Below, in pieces: positions 15,940-25,204 of a stretch of DNA of 64,000 nt; positions within the stretch are counted from its first letter, which is position 1; each line of letters begins with the position of its first letter. Source of the stretch: UBA10347 sp905182135 (GTDB lineage Bacteria > Actinomycetota > Acidimicrobiia > Acidimicrobiales > UBA10347). The position numbers and the translations under genes were made by a program. The notes under the pieces were generated by a model. That model saw only the letters and a program-made list of their open reading frames with translations. It made no database searches and was not told where the DNA came from. The DNA lies in NCBI GenBank assembly GCA_963925805.1, contig CAWUSE010000005.1, forward strand, positions 1 to 64,000. Direction: 5' to 3'.

Positions 15940-16940
15940 ATGGGCTCCACAACGGACATGACCGCTTCGGCGCAACACAAGGCCGCGTCTCGCATAGCTC
16001 GTTGCAGCCCAAAAAGTTCTGCCAACGAGATGACGGTGACGTCTTCCATGAAGCGAGCACTGATGGCTTCGTCGACCTGGCCGGCGATGACCACTGCGCG
16101 GACACCGCATTCGTTAGCCATCTCCGCCACACCACCCACTACTTTGCCGTTAAATGATTCGTCATCAAGCAGGCCCTCGCCGGTGATGACGACGTCTGCC
16201 TTCTCAATTTCGTCGAACAACCCGAGTTCGTCGGCGATTAGCTCGAAGCCGCTGACGACCGTGGCTCCGAGAGCCACGAGTCCACCGCCAAGGCCACCCG
16301 CTGCGCCCGAACCCACAACTTCGCGCACGTCGACCCCGTAGGTATCCCTATACCGCGTGGCCAATCCGCTGAGCCGAGATTCAAGGAACGCTACCTGAGG
16401 AGGCGTTGCGCCTTTCTGGGGGCCAAAGACTCGAGCAGCATCGATGAACAACGTGTTCACGTCGGTGGCGGCTTCCAAGGTCACGCCCGACAGCCGAGCC
16501 GAAGAGCCGAGGGCCTCGACAGCACCCAAGCCTCCATCAGTTGTTGCCGAGCCGCCAAGCCCAACAATGATCCGCTGCGCACCTCGGGTGATGGCTACGT
16601 CGATGAGCTCGCCGGTGCCGCGTGTAGTCGCATTGAGCGGGTCATTCTCAGCAGCGCCGCCAGCGAGCACCAGGCCAGACGCCAGGGCCATCTCAATGAC
16701 TGCCAAGCGCTTAGACAGACGCCAGGCAGCAGTGACCTGCTCACCGTTGGGTCCCGTGACGGTAGTTGTGCGATTCGGGCCCCCAAGCGCATCGAGCGTG
16801 CCCTCGCCCCCGTCGGCCATAGGCACGACCACCACGTCATGGCCCGCCTGGCGCAGAACGCTAGCTATCGAGTCGGCAATCTCTTGGGCTGAGGCGGTCC
16901 CCTTGAACTTGTCCGGCGCAATCACGATTCGCATGAACAC
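15936..16940 (-). CDS. Glycerate kinase (GarK/GlxK family)
   Basis: A 334-residue enzyme that phosphorylates D-glycerate with ATP, feeding it into glycolysis. The N-terminal signature MRIVIAPDKFKG and the substrate-site stretch MADGGEGTLDAL are diagnostic. GGSATTDGGLG and VITGEGLLDDESFNGK follow in the usual order. Length is slightly below the typical 370-380 residues. ATG codons at 16940 and 16934 are both possible; the second gives the canonical MRIVIAPDKF start. Confidence 0.92.
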   Translation of the reverse strand: MFMRIVIAPDKFKGTASAQEIADSIASVLRQAGHDVVVVPMADGGEGTLDALGGPNRTTTVTGPNGEQVTAAWRLSKRLAVIEMALASGLVLAGGAAENDPLNATTRGTGELIDVAITRGAQRIIVGLGGSATTDGGLGAVEALGSSARLSGVTLEAATDVNTLFIDAARVFGPQKGATPPQVAFLESRLSGLATRYRDTYGVDVREVVGSGAAGGLGGGLVALGATVVSGFELIADELGLFDEIEKADVVITGEGLLDDESFNGKVVGGVAEMANECGVRAVVIAGQVDEAISARFMEDVTVISLAELFGLQRAMRDAALCCAEAVMSVVEPM

Positions 16941-17052
16941 GTGACTCTACGATCGATTCGTGGCAGTCCAAGAATCGTGCCATCTCGTGCTTGAACGCTT
17001 CAATCTGGGGTTTGGGTGATCCAGGAGCGCCCTGATCCGCTACTGCGCAGGT

Positions 17053-17592
17053 TTAGGACTGGGCCAAGTCATCGGCGCCAACCAGCACCAGCACGTTCAC
17101 CGGCGCAAGATCGATACCGTCGCCAATGAATGGATCCGGCTCGGGCATGGGCGCAATTGGTGTTGCAACATCGAGCACGACTCGGACAACCGCAGCCTCG
17201 GACGCAAAGCCAGGACGATAAAAGATTGTCGATGCTGTCTGCTCGTCAGCGTTACGCGGCTCACGAGTCATAAACCCCTGATTGCGCAACTGCGTTGTAA
17301 GCCGAGACGCCTGCCCGGTGACAGCCGTACCATTTGCGACCAGCACCGAAACTTCGCTGTTGTCACGGGCCAGGCTGGTGTCTACTTCGACAGTGCCGGC
17401 CCCGACGGCAACAGCATCGTCGGACGAGAGCTCGAGCTCCGGAGCCGTGGTGGCCGTTGGCTCAGCTTCCGAGCCGCTAACCAGCGGGTACTGTGAGTTA
17501 TCTGCTGCACCGCGCAGAACTAAAAACACAAGCACCGCAGCAATTGCGACCAGCACGGCTCCACGAGTTGCCGAAGAACTCATTGCGGACAC
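17053..17592 (-). CDS. LytR C-terminal domain (LytR_C) protein, membrane-anchored
   Basis: A 179-residue protein with one N-terminal membrane helix (AVLVAIAAVLVFLVLRGA, about residues 13-30), a Ser/Thr/Glu-rich linker, and an extracytoplasmic domain: VSVLVANGTAVTGQASRLT, GFMTREP, TIFYRPGF and LVLVG fit the LytR_C family often found alone in actinobacteria. It starts just after the DUF3263 gene stop (3-base gap), so they form an operon. It presumably acts at the cell wall; no catalytic residues are known for this domain. Confidence 0.82.
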   Translation of the reverse strand: MSAMSSSATRGAVLVAIAAVLVFLVLRGAADNSQYPLVSGSEAEPTATTAPELELSSDDAVAVGAGTVEVDTSLARDNSEVSVLVANGTAVTGQASRLTTQLRNQGFMTREPRNADEQTASTIFYRPGFASEAAVVRVVLDVATPIAPMPEPDPFIGDGIDLAPVNVLVLVGADDLAQS

Positions 17593-17595
17593 CCG

Positions 17596-17850
17596 TTAGC
17601 TTCCGGAACTGTCTGCGATCTCACCGAAGCGTTCACGACGGCGCCGATCGCGCATACGCCGCAGGCGGCGGACAACCAGTGGGTCGTGTTCGAGCGCTTC
17701 ATCTGAGTCTATGAGAGCATGGATCTGCTCGTAATACTCGGCAGTCGTCAACGAGAACTGCTCGGCGATCGCAGCGTCCTTCGGCTGATTGTCGGCCCAC
17801 CAAGTTCGTTCGAACTCGATGAGCAACATTTCCATCTTTGACAAAGCCAC
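17596..17850 (-). CDS. DUF3263 family protein
   Basis: About 84 residues. FERTWW, the central AEQFSLTTAEYYEQIHALID and DPLVVRRLRRMRDRRRR match the small actinobacterial DUF3263 family, which has a helix-turn-helix look and a basic tail and is usually placed just before a LytR_C gene, as here. The frame is open to 17898. Better starts are the GTG at 17850 or the ATG at 17835; none has a clear RBS. Confidence 0.8.
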   Translation of the reverse strand: MALSKMEMLLIEFERTWWADNQPKDAAIAEQFSLTTAEYYEQIHALIDSDEALEHDPLVVRRLRRMRDRRRRERFGEIADSSGS

Positions 17851-17945
17851 AGGAGCAGCGTGGCCGGTCCAGAGACCTATTGCAAGCACCCTTCCCACAT
17901 TTCCCTGCGTCGAGTTACCTCTGAGCCCACTACGCTATGCAACTT

Positions 17946-18018
17946 GCCCGTGTAGCTCACCCGGTAGAGCACCTGTCTTGTAAACAGGAGGTAGCGAGTT
18001 CGAGTCTCGCCGCGGGCT
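17946..18018 (+). tRNA. tRNA-Thr (anticodon UGU)
   Basis: A full cloverleaf can be folded: acceptor GCCCGTG/CGCGGGC with one G-T pair, D stem GCTC/GAGC, anticodon stem CCTGT/ACAGG with loop CTTGTAA, and T stem GCGAG/CTCGC with TTCGAGT. Anticodon TGT reads ACA. A T-run (CTCCTTTTTT) follows directly and could end transcription. CCA is not encoded. Confidence 0.95.
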
Positions 18019-18084
18019 CTCCTTTTTTCCCACACCCGTTATTTACATTTATTCACAAGATTTGAAACAGCCAACCCACAAGTA

Positions 18085-19512
18085 TCAGACGCTGCGAGGG
18101 TGGGTAACACGATCGTGTGGCAACGATCCTCGAGCAGCACGCATATAGGCGTAGGGCGTCTCGTAACGCAAGTTCGACACCCGCGACATATAGGCATCGG
18201 CGTAACGCTCAACTTGGCGGGCAAACAGGCTCTTGTCGTTGCCAGCACGCATCAACGGACCCCAGATCGGGTTCCCTAATCCTGACGCTGCGCGGGCAAG
18301 CGGTGCGATCTGTTCATCTAGTTCGACGGCTCGGATGGTGACCTGGCTGAGTTCGTTTGAAACTTGGCTACCCCGGCCATGGGCTCGCGCTAGCCGAAGC
18401 TGGGCTTGCCGGCGATCGACTTCTATCTTTTCAGCCATCAAGTCTTCGAGCTGACGTTGCTGTTCATCGAATGCGATCGCGTCTGCTATTTCCGACTCGA
18501 GCTCGCGAGCGATAAGCGCTGTGCGCCAGCGAAGTACGTCCTTGGTGACGTGTACATCGCCGAAGAGATGGTCGCCTACATACAACGGTTGCCCACCGGA
18601 CACATTCAGGCTTTGTTCAACCAGGTGAGCATTGCCCCCGAAGTAGACATCGCCCGGCTCGAGCGGCCCCGAATGTGGCAGCAGCAGTGACTCGTCCTCG
18701 TCAACGACCCGATAGATCGGTTCCTGCCCCGAGAAGAAACGGGGCTTGTTGGCCGACACAATCACCACGTCAAACAAGTCACGCCATGACATGGCATCAG
18801 GGCAATACGGGTCGACCGCGTAGTTCATCATCTTGGACGTATAAGCCCAGTCTGAGTTGGTGATCAGAGCCAGCTTCTTGCCGGCCCGACGTTGGTCCAA
18901 CAGCGTGGCCACAATGTCAGGGTCAAGATCAACGAAGCGATCAGGGTCCGCAACGATCTTGGCCTTGAGCAACCCCGCCATATGGGCTTCACCAAGTGCT
19001 TCATCAATAGCGTCATAAAGCTGGAAGTAGTCACGGACGCCGGTCAGCAACGACGCATCGTGCAGCGCAACGAGCTGCGTGAACAGGCTGGCTCGTGACA
19101 GTTCGAACAGCGTGTTCATGAACTTAAAACGCGAGCTTGAGAGCTCAACGATGTCTTCGCGATAGGCATCGCGCTGTTCTTCGAACGCCAGTAGTCCATT
19201 GCCGTGTTGGGCTCGCACCACATAACCAAAGCGGGTGGCCTTGACTACATTGCCAAGCTTCAGATCAAAGACCAGGCCAATCGTGAACTGGTCGGGATCG
19301 AACTGTAGGTCAGCGACTGGCCATCCTTGCGACGCAAGGATGTCGCGTGCCTCGTCAAAGGCAGCCCCTTCCCAAACGTCCACATTGTAATGGATCAGCG
19401 TGTAGTCCATGTCGTAGCCCACGGCTTCGACAGACCGCATGTTCAGCGTGCGGTTGATGAAAACTCCGCGCTCGGGTTTGTATTCGCCACCAACATCATC
19501 AGGAGTCGCCAT
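18085..19512 (-). CDS. HAD superfamily 5'-nucleotidase-like protein
   Basis: A 475-residue protein of the HAD-IG 5'-nucleotidase group (cN-II-like), which dephosphorylates nucleoside monophosphates. Motif I is YDMDYTLIHYN. The motif II region is KKLALITNSDW, and PLYVGDHLFGDVHVTKDVLRW contains the motif III/IV acids. A long charged coiled segment lies near the C-terminus. The frame extends to 19647, but ATG 19512 (MATPDDVGGEYKPERG) starts at the expected place. It stands alone, close to the tRNA. Confidence 0.85.
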   Translation of the reverse strand: MATPDDVGGEYKPERGVFINRTLNMRSVEAVGYDMDYTLIHYNVDVWEGAAFDEARDILASQGWPVADLQFDPDQFTIGLVFDLKLGNVVKATRFGYVVRAQHGNGLLAFEEQRDAYREDIVELSSSRFKFMNTLFELSRASLFTQLVALHDASLLTGVRDYFQLYDAIDEALGEAHMAGLLKAKIVADPDRFVDLDPDIVATLLDQRRAGKKLALITNSDWAYTSKMMNYAVDPYCPDAMSWRDLFDVVIVSANKPRFFSGQEPIYRVVDEDESLLLPHSGPLEPGDVYFGGNAHLVEQSLNVSGGQPLYVGDHLFGDVHVTKDVLRWRTALIARELESEIADAIAFDEQQRQLEDLMAEKIEVDRRQAQLRLARAHGRGSQVSNELSQVTIRAVELDEQIAPLARAASGLGNPIWGPLMRAGNDKSLFARQVERYADAYMSRVSNLRYETPYAYMRAARGSLPHDRVTHPRSV

Positions 19513-19681
19513 TGGGGTGAACGGTACTTCGACTCTGCCCCGACGCCGGGTTTCGACTCGCGTTTTGAGACCCAGCACGACCCAACCACTGTGGCACTCT
19601 CTGCTGGGGTTCTGAAATGACCTACCGCTGCCGCCGGAAGGCCCCACCAGCCTTGGACCGTGCTCGCTGGCTAACTGGCTG

Positions 19682-20422
19682 TTAGGTCAAAGCGGTGAAG
19701 ATAATGCGCGCGGCTAGAGCGGTGAGTACGACCTTGAAGACTAGATCCAGGCCCGTTTCAGATACTCGGTCCAACAATCGAGTCCCAACCCAGCTGCCGA
19801 CGATGACGCCAACCACACCGACGATGATCATGTCTCGATGATCCACAATCGACCATCCCTGCGCACTGAAGGCGATGAGTTTCGAGATATGCGCAAGCAC
19901 CTGCGTCATGCCAGCAGTCGCCACGAACGCCTTGTGCGATGCCGTAACCGCTTTCAAGAAGGGTGAAGTTACGGGGCCGCTGGCGCCAACGGTCGAGTTC
20001 AAAAAACCCGAAGCAGCACCCACGCCGACCAACATTTTCTTAGCATCACCAGGTGTCCGAGAGCGGGCGTTCGTCGCCTTCAGCAATGCGGGGCGCCAGG
20101 CCAGAACCAGCACGAACACCGCCAGAACTAGCCGCACGACATCCTCGGGAAGTGACGTCGCTACGGCAACACCCAACAAGCTGGCAGGGAACATCAAGAT
20201 CGACGCCCAGCCAACGACTGGCCACGAGATCTGCTGGCGAAGTAGTGCGGCTCGGGAACCATTCGAAACCAGCTGAATAGCGCCTTGGATCGGGATGGCA
20301 ACAGTTGGCGCCACGAACTGGGCAATCACGAGCAGCAGCACCACGCCACCGCCGAGACCAGCAACAGCACTCAAAATCGATGTCAACAGTGCCGCAACAC
20401 CGACAACAAAAATCTCCAACAC
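19682..20422 (-). CDS. Sulfite exporter TauE/SafE family permease
   Basis: A 246-residue membrane protein with about seven to eight helices. The two half-repeats of the family are visible: AVAGLGGGVVLLLVIAQF near the N-terminus and VGAASGFLNSTVGASGPV in the middle, each with the Gly-rich re-entrant motif. It probably moves sulfite, sulfonates or other small anions; the substrate is not known. Isolated gene. Confidence 0.85.
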   Translation of the reverse strand: MLEIFVVGVAALLTSILSAVAGLGGGVVLLLVIAQFVAPTVAIPIQGAIQLVSNGSRAALLRQQISWPVVGWASILMFPASLLGVAVATSLPEDVVRLVLAVFVLVLAWRPALLKATNARSRTPGDAKKMLVGVGAASGFLNSTVGASGPVTSPFLKAVTASHKAFVATAGMTQVLAHISKLIAFSAQGWSIVDHRDMIIVGVVGVIVGSWVGTRLLDRVSETGLDLVFKVVLTALAARIIFTALT

Positions 20423-20605
20423 GCGTACATGTTACATACAGGTTAAAGACATGGTCACGACAAATTTGCCCGCTCACATCACGCTTACACCCCCAACATT
20501 GCCGGCCTGGCCAATGGCGCCTGCTGCCACGAGACCACCACCAGTAGCCCCCGCCAGGCCTAATGCAACTTGATGTAGTCGATCAGGCTCATTGCAATGG
20601 CTGGC

Positions 20606-21511
20606 TCATTCAGCGCGACGGCGCACGACCTCGTAACACGCAACAGCCGCAGCCGTCGACACATTCAGAGAGCCCAGGTTTCCGGCCAACGGGATCCGCG
20701 CAACTACATCGCAACGTTCTCGGGTAAGTCGCGAAATCCCGCTTCCCTCGGCGCCCAAGACCAAGGCAACTGGGTCGGTAGCAACTCGCATCTCAAACAC
20801 GGTCGAATCCGCGACCATGTCCATACCCACAGTCCAGACCTCGAGTTCTTTCAGCCGCTGCAACGCCGCCGGGATGCCAGCAACTTGGGCCATAGGCAGA
20901 TGCTCGACCGCTCCTGCGGCCGTCTTTGTCACCGACGCAGTGATACGCGCGGCTCGATGACGGGGCAAAATAATCCCAGTAACCCCAGCGCACTCGGCCA
21001 CCCGCAGTATGGAACCAAGGTTCTGGGGATCGGTGACCCCGTCAAGCACCAACAAGAAGGGCGGGGTGTTGCCCCGTTGTCGAACCAAAGCATCGAGTTC
21101 CACTGGCTGCAGCGGGGCCGCGAAAGCGATTACACCTTGAGGCGCATCAGTACGCGCCATGGCTTCGAACTTGTTCCGCGACACTTCGCGCAACAACACA
21201 TGGTTCTCGTCTACCAGGCCCCTGATGTCGTCAAGAATCGGAGCGGGGTCCATGTCCGCGGAGAAGATGACCTCGCGGGTCCGTCGCGTACCGGCTAACA
21301 GCAACTCACGAACGGCATGACGCCCTTCTACTTGGTCACCACCAAGACCCTTACCGCGGCTACCACCAGAGCCTCCGCCTGCGCTGGGGCCATCGGCCGA
21401 CGGCTTATTCCGGATCGGTGTCGTTCCACGTTGTCCACTGCGATGGCCGCCACTGTCGTTGCGGCCCTTGTTGCCTCGACGATCAGACGATGGTTTGCGA
21501 CGTGAACTCAT
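20606..21511 (-). CDS. rlmB: 23S rRNA (guanosine-2'-O-)-methyltransferase RlmB
   Basis: A 301-residue SpoU-class (SPOUT knot) methyltransferase. A long basic, Gly-rich N-terminal tail (about 60 residues) precedes the substrate-binding domain starting VEGRHAVRELL. The three SPOUT motifs are DGVTDPQNLGSILRVAE, ALVLGAEGSGISRL and IPLAGNLGSLNVSTAAAV. It follows ispD-ispF with a 33-base gap. In many actinobacteria cysS lies between ispF and rlmB; it is absent here. Confidence 0.92.
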   Translation of the reverse strand: MSSRRKPSSDRRGNKGRNDSGGHRSGQRGTTPIRNKPSADGPSAGGGSGGSRGKGLGGDQVEGRHAVRELLLAGTRRTREVIFSADMDPAPILDDIRGLVDENHVLLREVSRNKFEAMARTDAPQGVIAFAAPLQPVELDALVRQRGNTPPFLLVLDGVTDPQNLGSILRVAECAGVTGIILPRHRAARITASVTKTAAGAVEHLPMAQVAGIPAALQRLKELEVWTVGMDMVADSTVFEMRVATDPVALVLGAEGSGISRLTRERCDVVARIPLAGNLGSLNVSTAAAVACYEVVRRRAE

Positions 21512-21544
21512 TACTCAACCTCAGTAAGACAAATGGTGGCGGTG

Positions 21545-22021
21545 TTAAGGCACATCGATAAGCGCCACGGCCCAGCAGGCTATGCCTTCGACACGTCCGA
21601 GTGCGCCAAGGCCCTCGGCACGTTTACCTTTCATGGTGACCGGTGCGCCAAGCGCTTCGGTCAGGCGTTGCTCAATCTCAACCTTACGAGGCGCAAGTTT
21701 GGGACGCTCAGCGACGACGGTCACATCGATATTCACGACTGACCCGCCCATCGCATGCAGTTGGTTCAACGCTTCAGCGAGCAGCAGCATGCTGTCCGCT
21801 CCAGCAAATGCTTCATCGGTGTCGGGAAACAGTTGACCAATGTCGCCTAGGCCCGCAGGGCTCAAAATTGCATCGGTACATGCATGCGCTATCACGTCGG
21901 CATCAGAATGACCATGCAGTGCCGTCTCGCCAGGAAAAGTCACACCACCTAACACCAGCACCCGCGATGCGTCATCGCTGAACGGATGGATATCAAACCC
22001 ATGGCCAATACGGATGCTCAC
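21545..22021 (-). CDS. ispF: 2-C-methyl-D-erythritol 2,4-cyclodiphosphate synthase
   Basis: A 158-residue MEP-pathway enzyme that forms the cyclic diphosphate. The metal-binding residues are in GHGFDIHPF and LHGHSDADVIAHA. The family signature LFPDTDEAFAGADS and the C-terminal KGKRAEGLGALGR are present. Its start overlaps the end of ispD by 4 bases. Normal length. Confidence 0.95.
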   Translation of the reverse strand: MSIRIGHGFDIHPFSDDASRVLVLGGVTFPGETALHGHSDADVIAHACTDAILSPAGLGDIGQLFPDTDEAFAGADSMLLLAEALNQLHAMGGSVVNIDVTVVAERPKLAPRKVEIEQRLTEALGAPVTMKGKRAEGLGALGRVEGIACWAVALIDVP

Positions 22022-22677
22022 AAGCGCTCTCCTAGAAGTGCGGCGACAACACGTAGGTCGTCGGGTTCGGTCACCTTGATATTCCAGCGTTCGCCAGGCA
22101 CAACGACTATCAATCCGCCAACAGCGCTGACCAGCGTTGCGTCGTCGGTCGCGTGCGCCCCACTGGCGTGCGCGTCTCGCAAGGCTCTAGCGGAAAAACC
22201 CTGCGGCGTCTGCACAGCCTGAAGTTGGCTGCGATCAATGATGTTGCCCTCAAGATCCCGAATGGTGTCGACCACACCAACGACAGGAATCGCTGCATCG
22301 GCGCCATTGCGCACGGCCGCAACGACCGTCGCCATGAGTGCCGCAGAGGCCACGGGCCGGGCCGCGTCATGGACTAGAACAACTTGGGCAGTATCAGGCA
22401 CCTGAGCTAAGCCCTTCCGCACCGACTCGCTGCGCGAATCGCCGCCGTTCACACACACCACCTGGCAGCGAAGCCCGGCCGCGGGGACCGTCACGCTGGA
22501 GCCCTTTGGCACAACCACCACAACACCGTCGCTCACCGAAGCCGCCGCAGAAACAGACCAATCTACGACGCGCTTGCCAGCAATCTCAAGGAACTGCTTT
22601 GGTGTGTCGCCACCAAAACGAGAGCCAGAACCTGCGGCCACAACGATCGTCCAGGTTGTGCCAGCTTCAGTAGGCAT
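22018..22677 (-). CDS. ispD: 2-C-methyl-D-erythritol 4-phosphate cytidylyltransferase
   Basis: A 219-residue MEP-pathway enzyme that couples MEP to CTP. VVAAGSGSRFGGDTPKQF is the CTP-binding loop, VLVHDAARPVASAAL the catalytic segment and QTPQGFSARAL the conserved C-terminal stretch. It is the first gene of ispD-ispF-rlmB on this strand and diverges from the Crp-type gene, with about 140 bases between them. Confidence 0.95.
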   Translation of the reverse strand: MPTEAGTTWTIVVAAGSGSRFGGDTPKQFLEIAGKRVVDWSVSAAASVSDGVVVVVPKGSSVTVPAAGLRCQVVCVNGGDSRSESVRKGLAQVPDTAQVVLVHDAARPVASAALMATVVAAVRNGADAAIPVVGVVDTIRDLEGNIIDRSQLQAVQTPQGFSARALRDAHASGAHATDDATLVSAVGGLIVVVPGERWNIKVTEPDDLRVVAALLGERL

Positions 22678-22820
22678 TTCTCCGTGCTCTATGGTGAGGA
22701 GTTCTTACAAATTTTGTGACATTTGACACCCTAAATCGGTATAACCGAGGGAGGCGCCAAGTACTCTCAGAGCTGTCACCGTACCAATGCGTTCGACCCA
22801 ACGCGGAAAGGTCCTCCTCT

Positions 22821-23483
22821 ATGACCGAAGCAGCCGCTCTCGCTGACACTCCGCTCTTTGCCAACCTCGACTCTCCAAGCCTCGACGCGCTCGCAAAATC
22901 ATGCTCTAAGCGCTCTCTCGGCCGAGGCGACGTGTTGTTTCGCCAAGACGACGAGTCTGGTGCTCTCTACATTGTCATGTCTGGCCGAATCGCCATCGCA
23001 AACCGCTCATTCGACGGCCGCGAGTCCATGGTCGCCCTTATGGAAGACGGCGATCTGTTCGGCGAAATGGGCTTATTCGACAATGGTGAAGGCCGCTCGG
23101 CCGACGCACGAGCCCTTGAAACATCCGAGCTCGTTGAGCTCCCCTATGGTCCCATTCGTGAGCTCTTCGACGACCAACCAAACCTACTCTGGGGTGTGGT
23201 GACCATGCTGTCGCAGCGAGTCCGTGCCATGGACAATGCGCTCGCTGACTCGGTCTTCCTCGACGTCACCGGCAGAACCGCAAAGCGGCTCCTAGAAATG
23301 GCCGGCGACGAAGAAGAGTTCGAACTGCCACTCACCCAAGAGGAACTCGCCGGCATGGTGGGCGCATCTCGCGAACGGGTGAACAAATCGATTAACCAGT
23401 TCATCAAGCTTGGCTGGTTGGCCCAAACCGATCGCGGCTATCGCGTCACCAACCGAGAACAGCTCACCATCCGCTCACGCTGA
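22821..23483 (+). CDS. Crp/Fnr family transcriptional regulator
   Basis: A 220-residue regulator. The cyclic-nucleotide-binding domain runs from FANLDSPSLDALAKSC through GEMGLFDNGEGRSADARA, with the phosphate-binding cassette partly conserved (Arg at RSADARA). The C-terminal winged helix reads LTQEELAGMVGASRERVNKS. GGAAAGG lies before the ATG at 22821, which is preferred over an upstream frame extension to 22716. It resembles actinobacterial Crp/GlxR proteins; ligand and regulon are unknown. Confidence 0.9.
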   Translation: MTEAAALADTPLFANLDSPSLDALAKSCSKRSLGRGDVLFRQDDESGALYIVMSGRIAIANRSFDGRESMVALMEDGDLFGEMGLFDNGEGRSADARALETSELVELPYGPIRELFDDQPNLLWGVVTMLSQRVRAMDNALADSVFLDVTGRTAKRLLEMAGDEEEFELPLTQEELAGMVGASRERVNKSINQFIKLGWLAQTDRGYRVTNREQLTIRSR

Positions 23484-23519
23484 GCTGTGTTCGGCTCCCA
23501 TAGTTACGATAGATCAGAT

Positions 23520-24917
23520 TCAGGCGACGTTCTGGACCGTTACTGATTGGCGCAGCCCAAGCTGAGTTAGCGCTTGAAATAGGTTGGCTGCTCCGATCAC
23601 TTGTAGTGGAGCGTCGACGTCTTGGTCGGTAGCAGGAATGATCGCTCGCTTGAACCCGAGCCGGGCAGCTTCGGCGAGCCGGCGCTCTAACCCAGCGACC
23701 GATCGCAATTCGCCAGCAAGGCCAACCTCGCCAATAGCGATGATGTCGTCGGGAATAACGATGTCGCGGATCGACGATGTGAGCGCTGCGCACACCGCAA
23801 CATCAGCACCTGGTTCGGTGATTTTCAGGCCACCAACGACGGACAGGTACGCGTCAAACTTGGCGAAGCTAAGGCCCAACTGCTTTTGCATGACGGCCAG
23901 CAACATGGCCATTCGCTTCTGATCGAAGCCGGTCGCCGAGCGACGAGGGTTCGGGATGTCGGAGTTGATCAGCAGACCTTGGACTTCGAGCACAACGGCT
24001 CGCCGCCCTTCGACCGTAACGGCCACCGCCGACCCAGCAGCGTCGGTCTGCCGGTCGCCAAGCATGCGTCCAGATGGATCATCGACAGTGACCAACCCTT
24101 GGCTAGTCATGTCGAACACGCCAAGTTCGCCAGTTGGACCGAATCGGTGCTTAAGTGCCCGCAACACTCGGAGGCCGACCTCGCGCTCGCCATCAAAGGA
24201 CAAGACAGAGTCAACAAGGTGTTCGAGCACGCGCGGCCCAGCCAATGAGCCATCCTTGGTGACTTGGCCCACGAGCACAACCGCACAGTTGTACTCGCGG
24301 GCGGCGATCGCCAACCGATGCGCACACTGTCGCACCTGGGCGACCGAACCCGGAGCCGACGAGAGGTCCGGATCAAACACCGTTTGAATCGAATCAATAA
24401 TTGCTAGCCCCGGCCGCAAGCCCACAATGTCGGCCAACACACCATTGATGTTGCAGTCACCTCCAACGTGGACGTCCTCGCCCGAAAGTCCAAGGCGGGC
24501 GAACCGGCCTGAGACCTGCTGGGGTGACTCTTCAGCCGAAACCGATAGCGCTGGAGAATGTCGCTGGGCCCACGACGCCGTTACCTGCGTAAGCAGGGTG
24601 GACTTGCCAACACCTGGTTCACCACCCACCAACGTGATTGACCCTGCGACAAGGCCACCGCCCAGCACACGATCGAACTCGTCGATGCCGGTCGCCAGCG
24701 GTTCGCATGCACGCTTGCCGAGCTCGGTCAGAGGCACAGCAGGGCGATGGTTTGCGACGTGCTTCTCGGCGGGCGCTGCACTCAGGCCAGGCGCGTCGCC
24801 ACCAATCACAGACTCAATCAAGGTATTCCAATTGCCGCAACCGCCGCACCGACCAACCCACTTGGGAACCTGCTCGCCACAAGTCGAGCACTCATAAATG
24901 GTCTTAGCTTTGGCCAT
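23520..24917 (-). CDS. radA: DNA repair protein RadA
   Basis: A 465-residue RecA-like helicase that promotes branch migration in recombination. The N-terminal C4 zinc finger is CSTCGEQVPKWVGRCGGC. Walker A is GGEPGVGKST and the RadA motif is KHRFGPTGE; the family usually has KNRFG, so Asn is His here. The C-terminal Lon-like domain (SVVGGLKITEPGADVAVC) is complete. Normal length. Convergent with the Crp-type gene and monocistronic. Confidence 0.94.
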   Translation of the reverse strand: MAKAKTIYECSTCGEQVPKWVGRCGGCGNWNTLIESVIGGDAPGLSAAPAEKHVANHRPAVPLTELGKRACEPLATGIDEFDRVLGGGLVAGSITLVGGEPGVGKSTLLTQVTASWAQRHSPALSVSAEESPQQVSGRFARLGLSGEDVHVGGDCNINGVLADIVGLRPGLAIIDSIQTVFDPDLSSAPGSVAQVRQCAHRLAIAAREYNCAVVLVGQVTKDGSLAGPRVLEHLVDSVLSFDGEREVGLRVLRALKHRFGPTGELGVFDMTSQGLVTVDDPSGRMLGDRQTDAAGSAVAVTVEGRRAVVLEVQGLLINSDIPNPRRSATGFDQKRMAMLLAVMQKQLGLSFAKFDAYLSVVGGLKITEPGADVAVCAALTSSIRDIVIPDDIIAIGEVGLAGELRSVAGLERRLAEAARLGFKRAIIPATDQDVDAPLQVIGAANLFQALTQLGLRQSVTVQNVA

Positions 24918-25204
24918 TTATCCATTCTTACAGGAGAGTGCGACAGTGCCAGACCAGCGCCCGTGGCCCAGGCTCAATCACTTTTTGCTCCGGATAGACG
25001 GGTGAAATCAGTGACTATGGGACGACCCAGGGCTACAGGAGGGACGCGGTCCGGGTTCACCGAGGTCAAACAACGCAGTCTTGATAGCCAACGGGACCCG
25101 GCTCACCCCACCGCGAGACATGACCAGGGCCAAATGCACCGGCCGGTAACGGCGGTAAGTACAGCGACCCAGTGAGCTACCAATGAGTGATTTAGGCTCC
25201 TCGG

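Noticed and set aside
20597..21298. 233-codon plus-strand frame opposite rlmB
   Set aside because: Shadow of a clear SPOUT methyltransferase gene.
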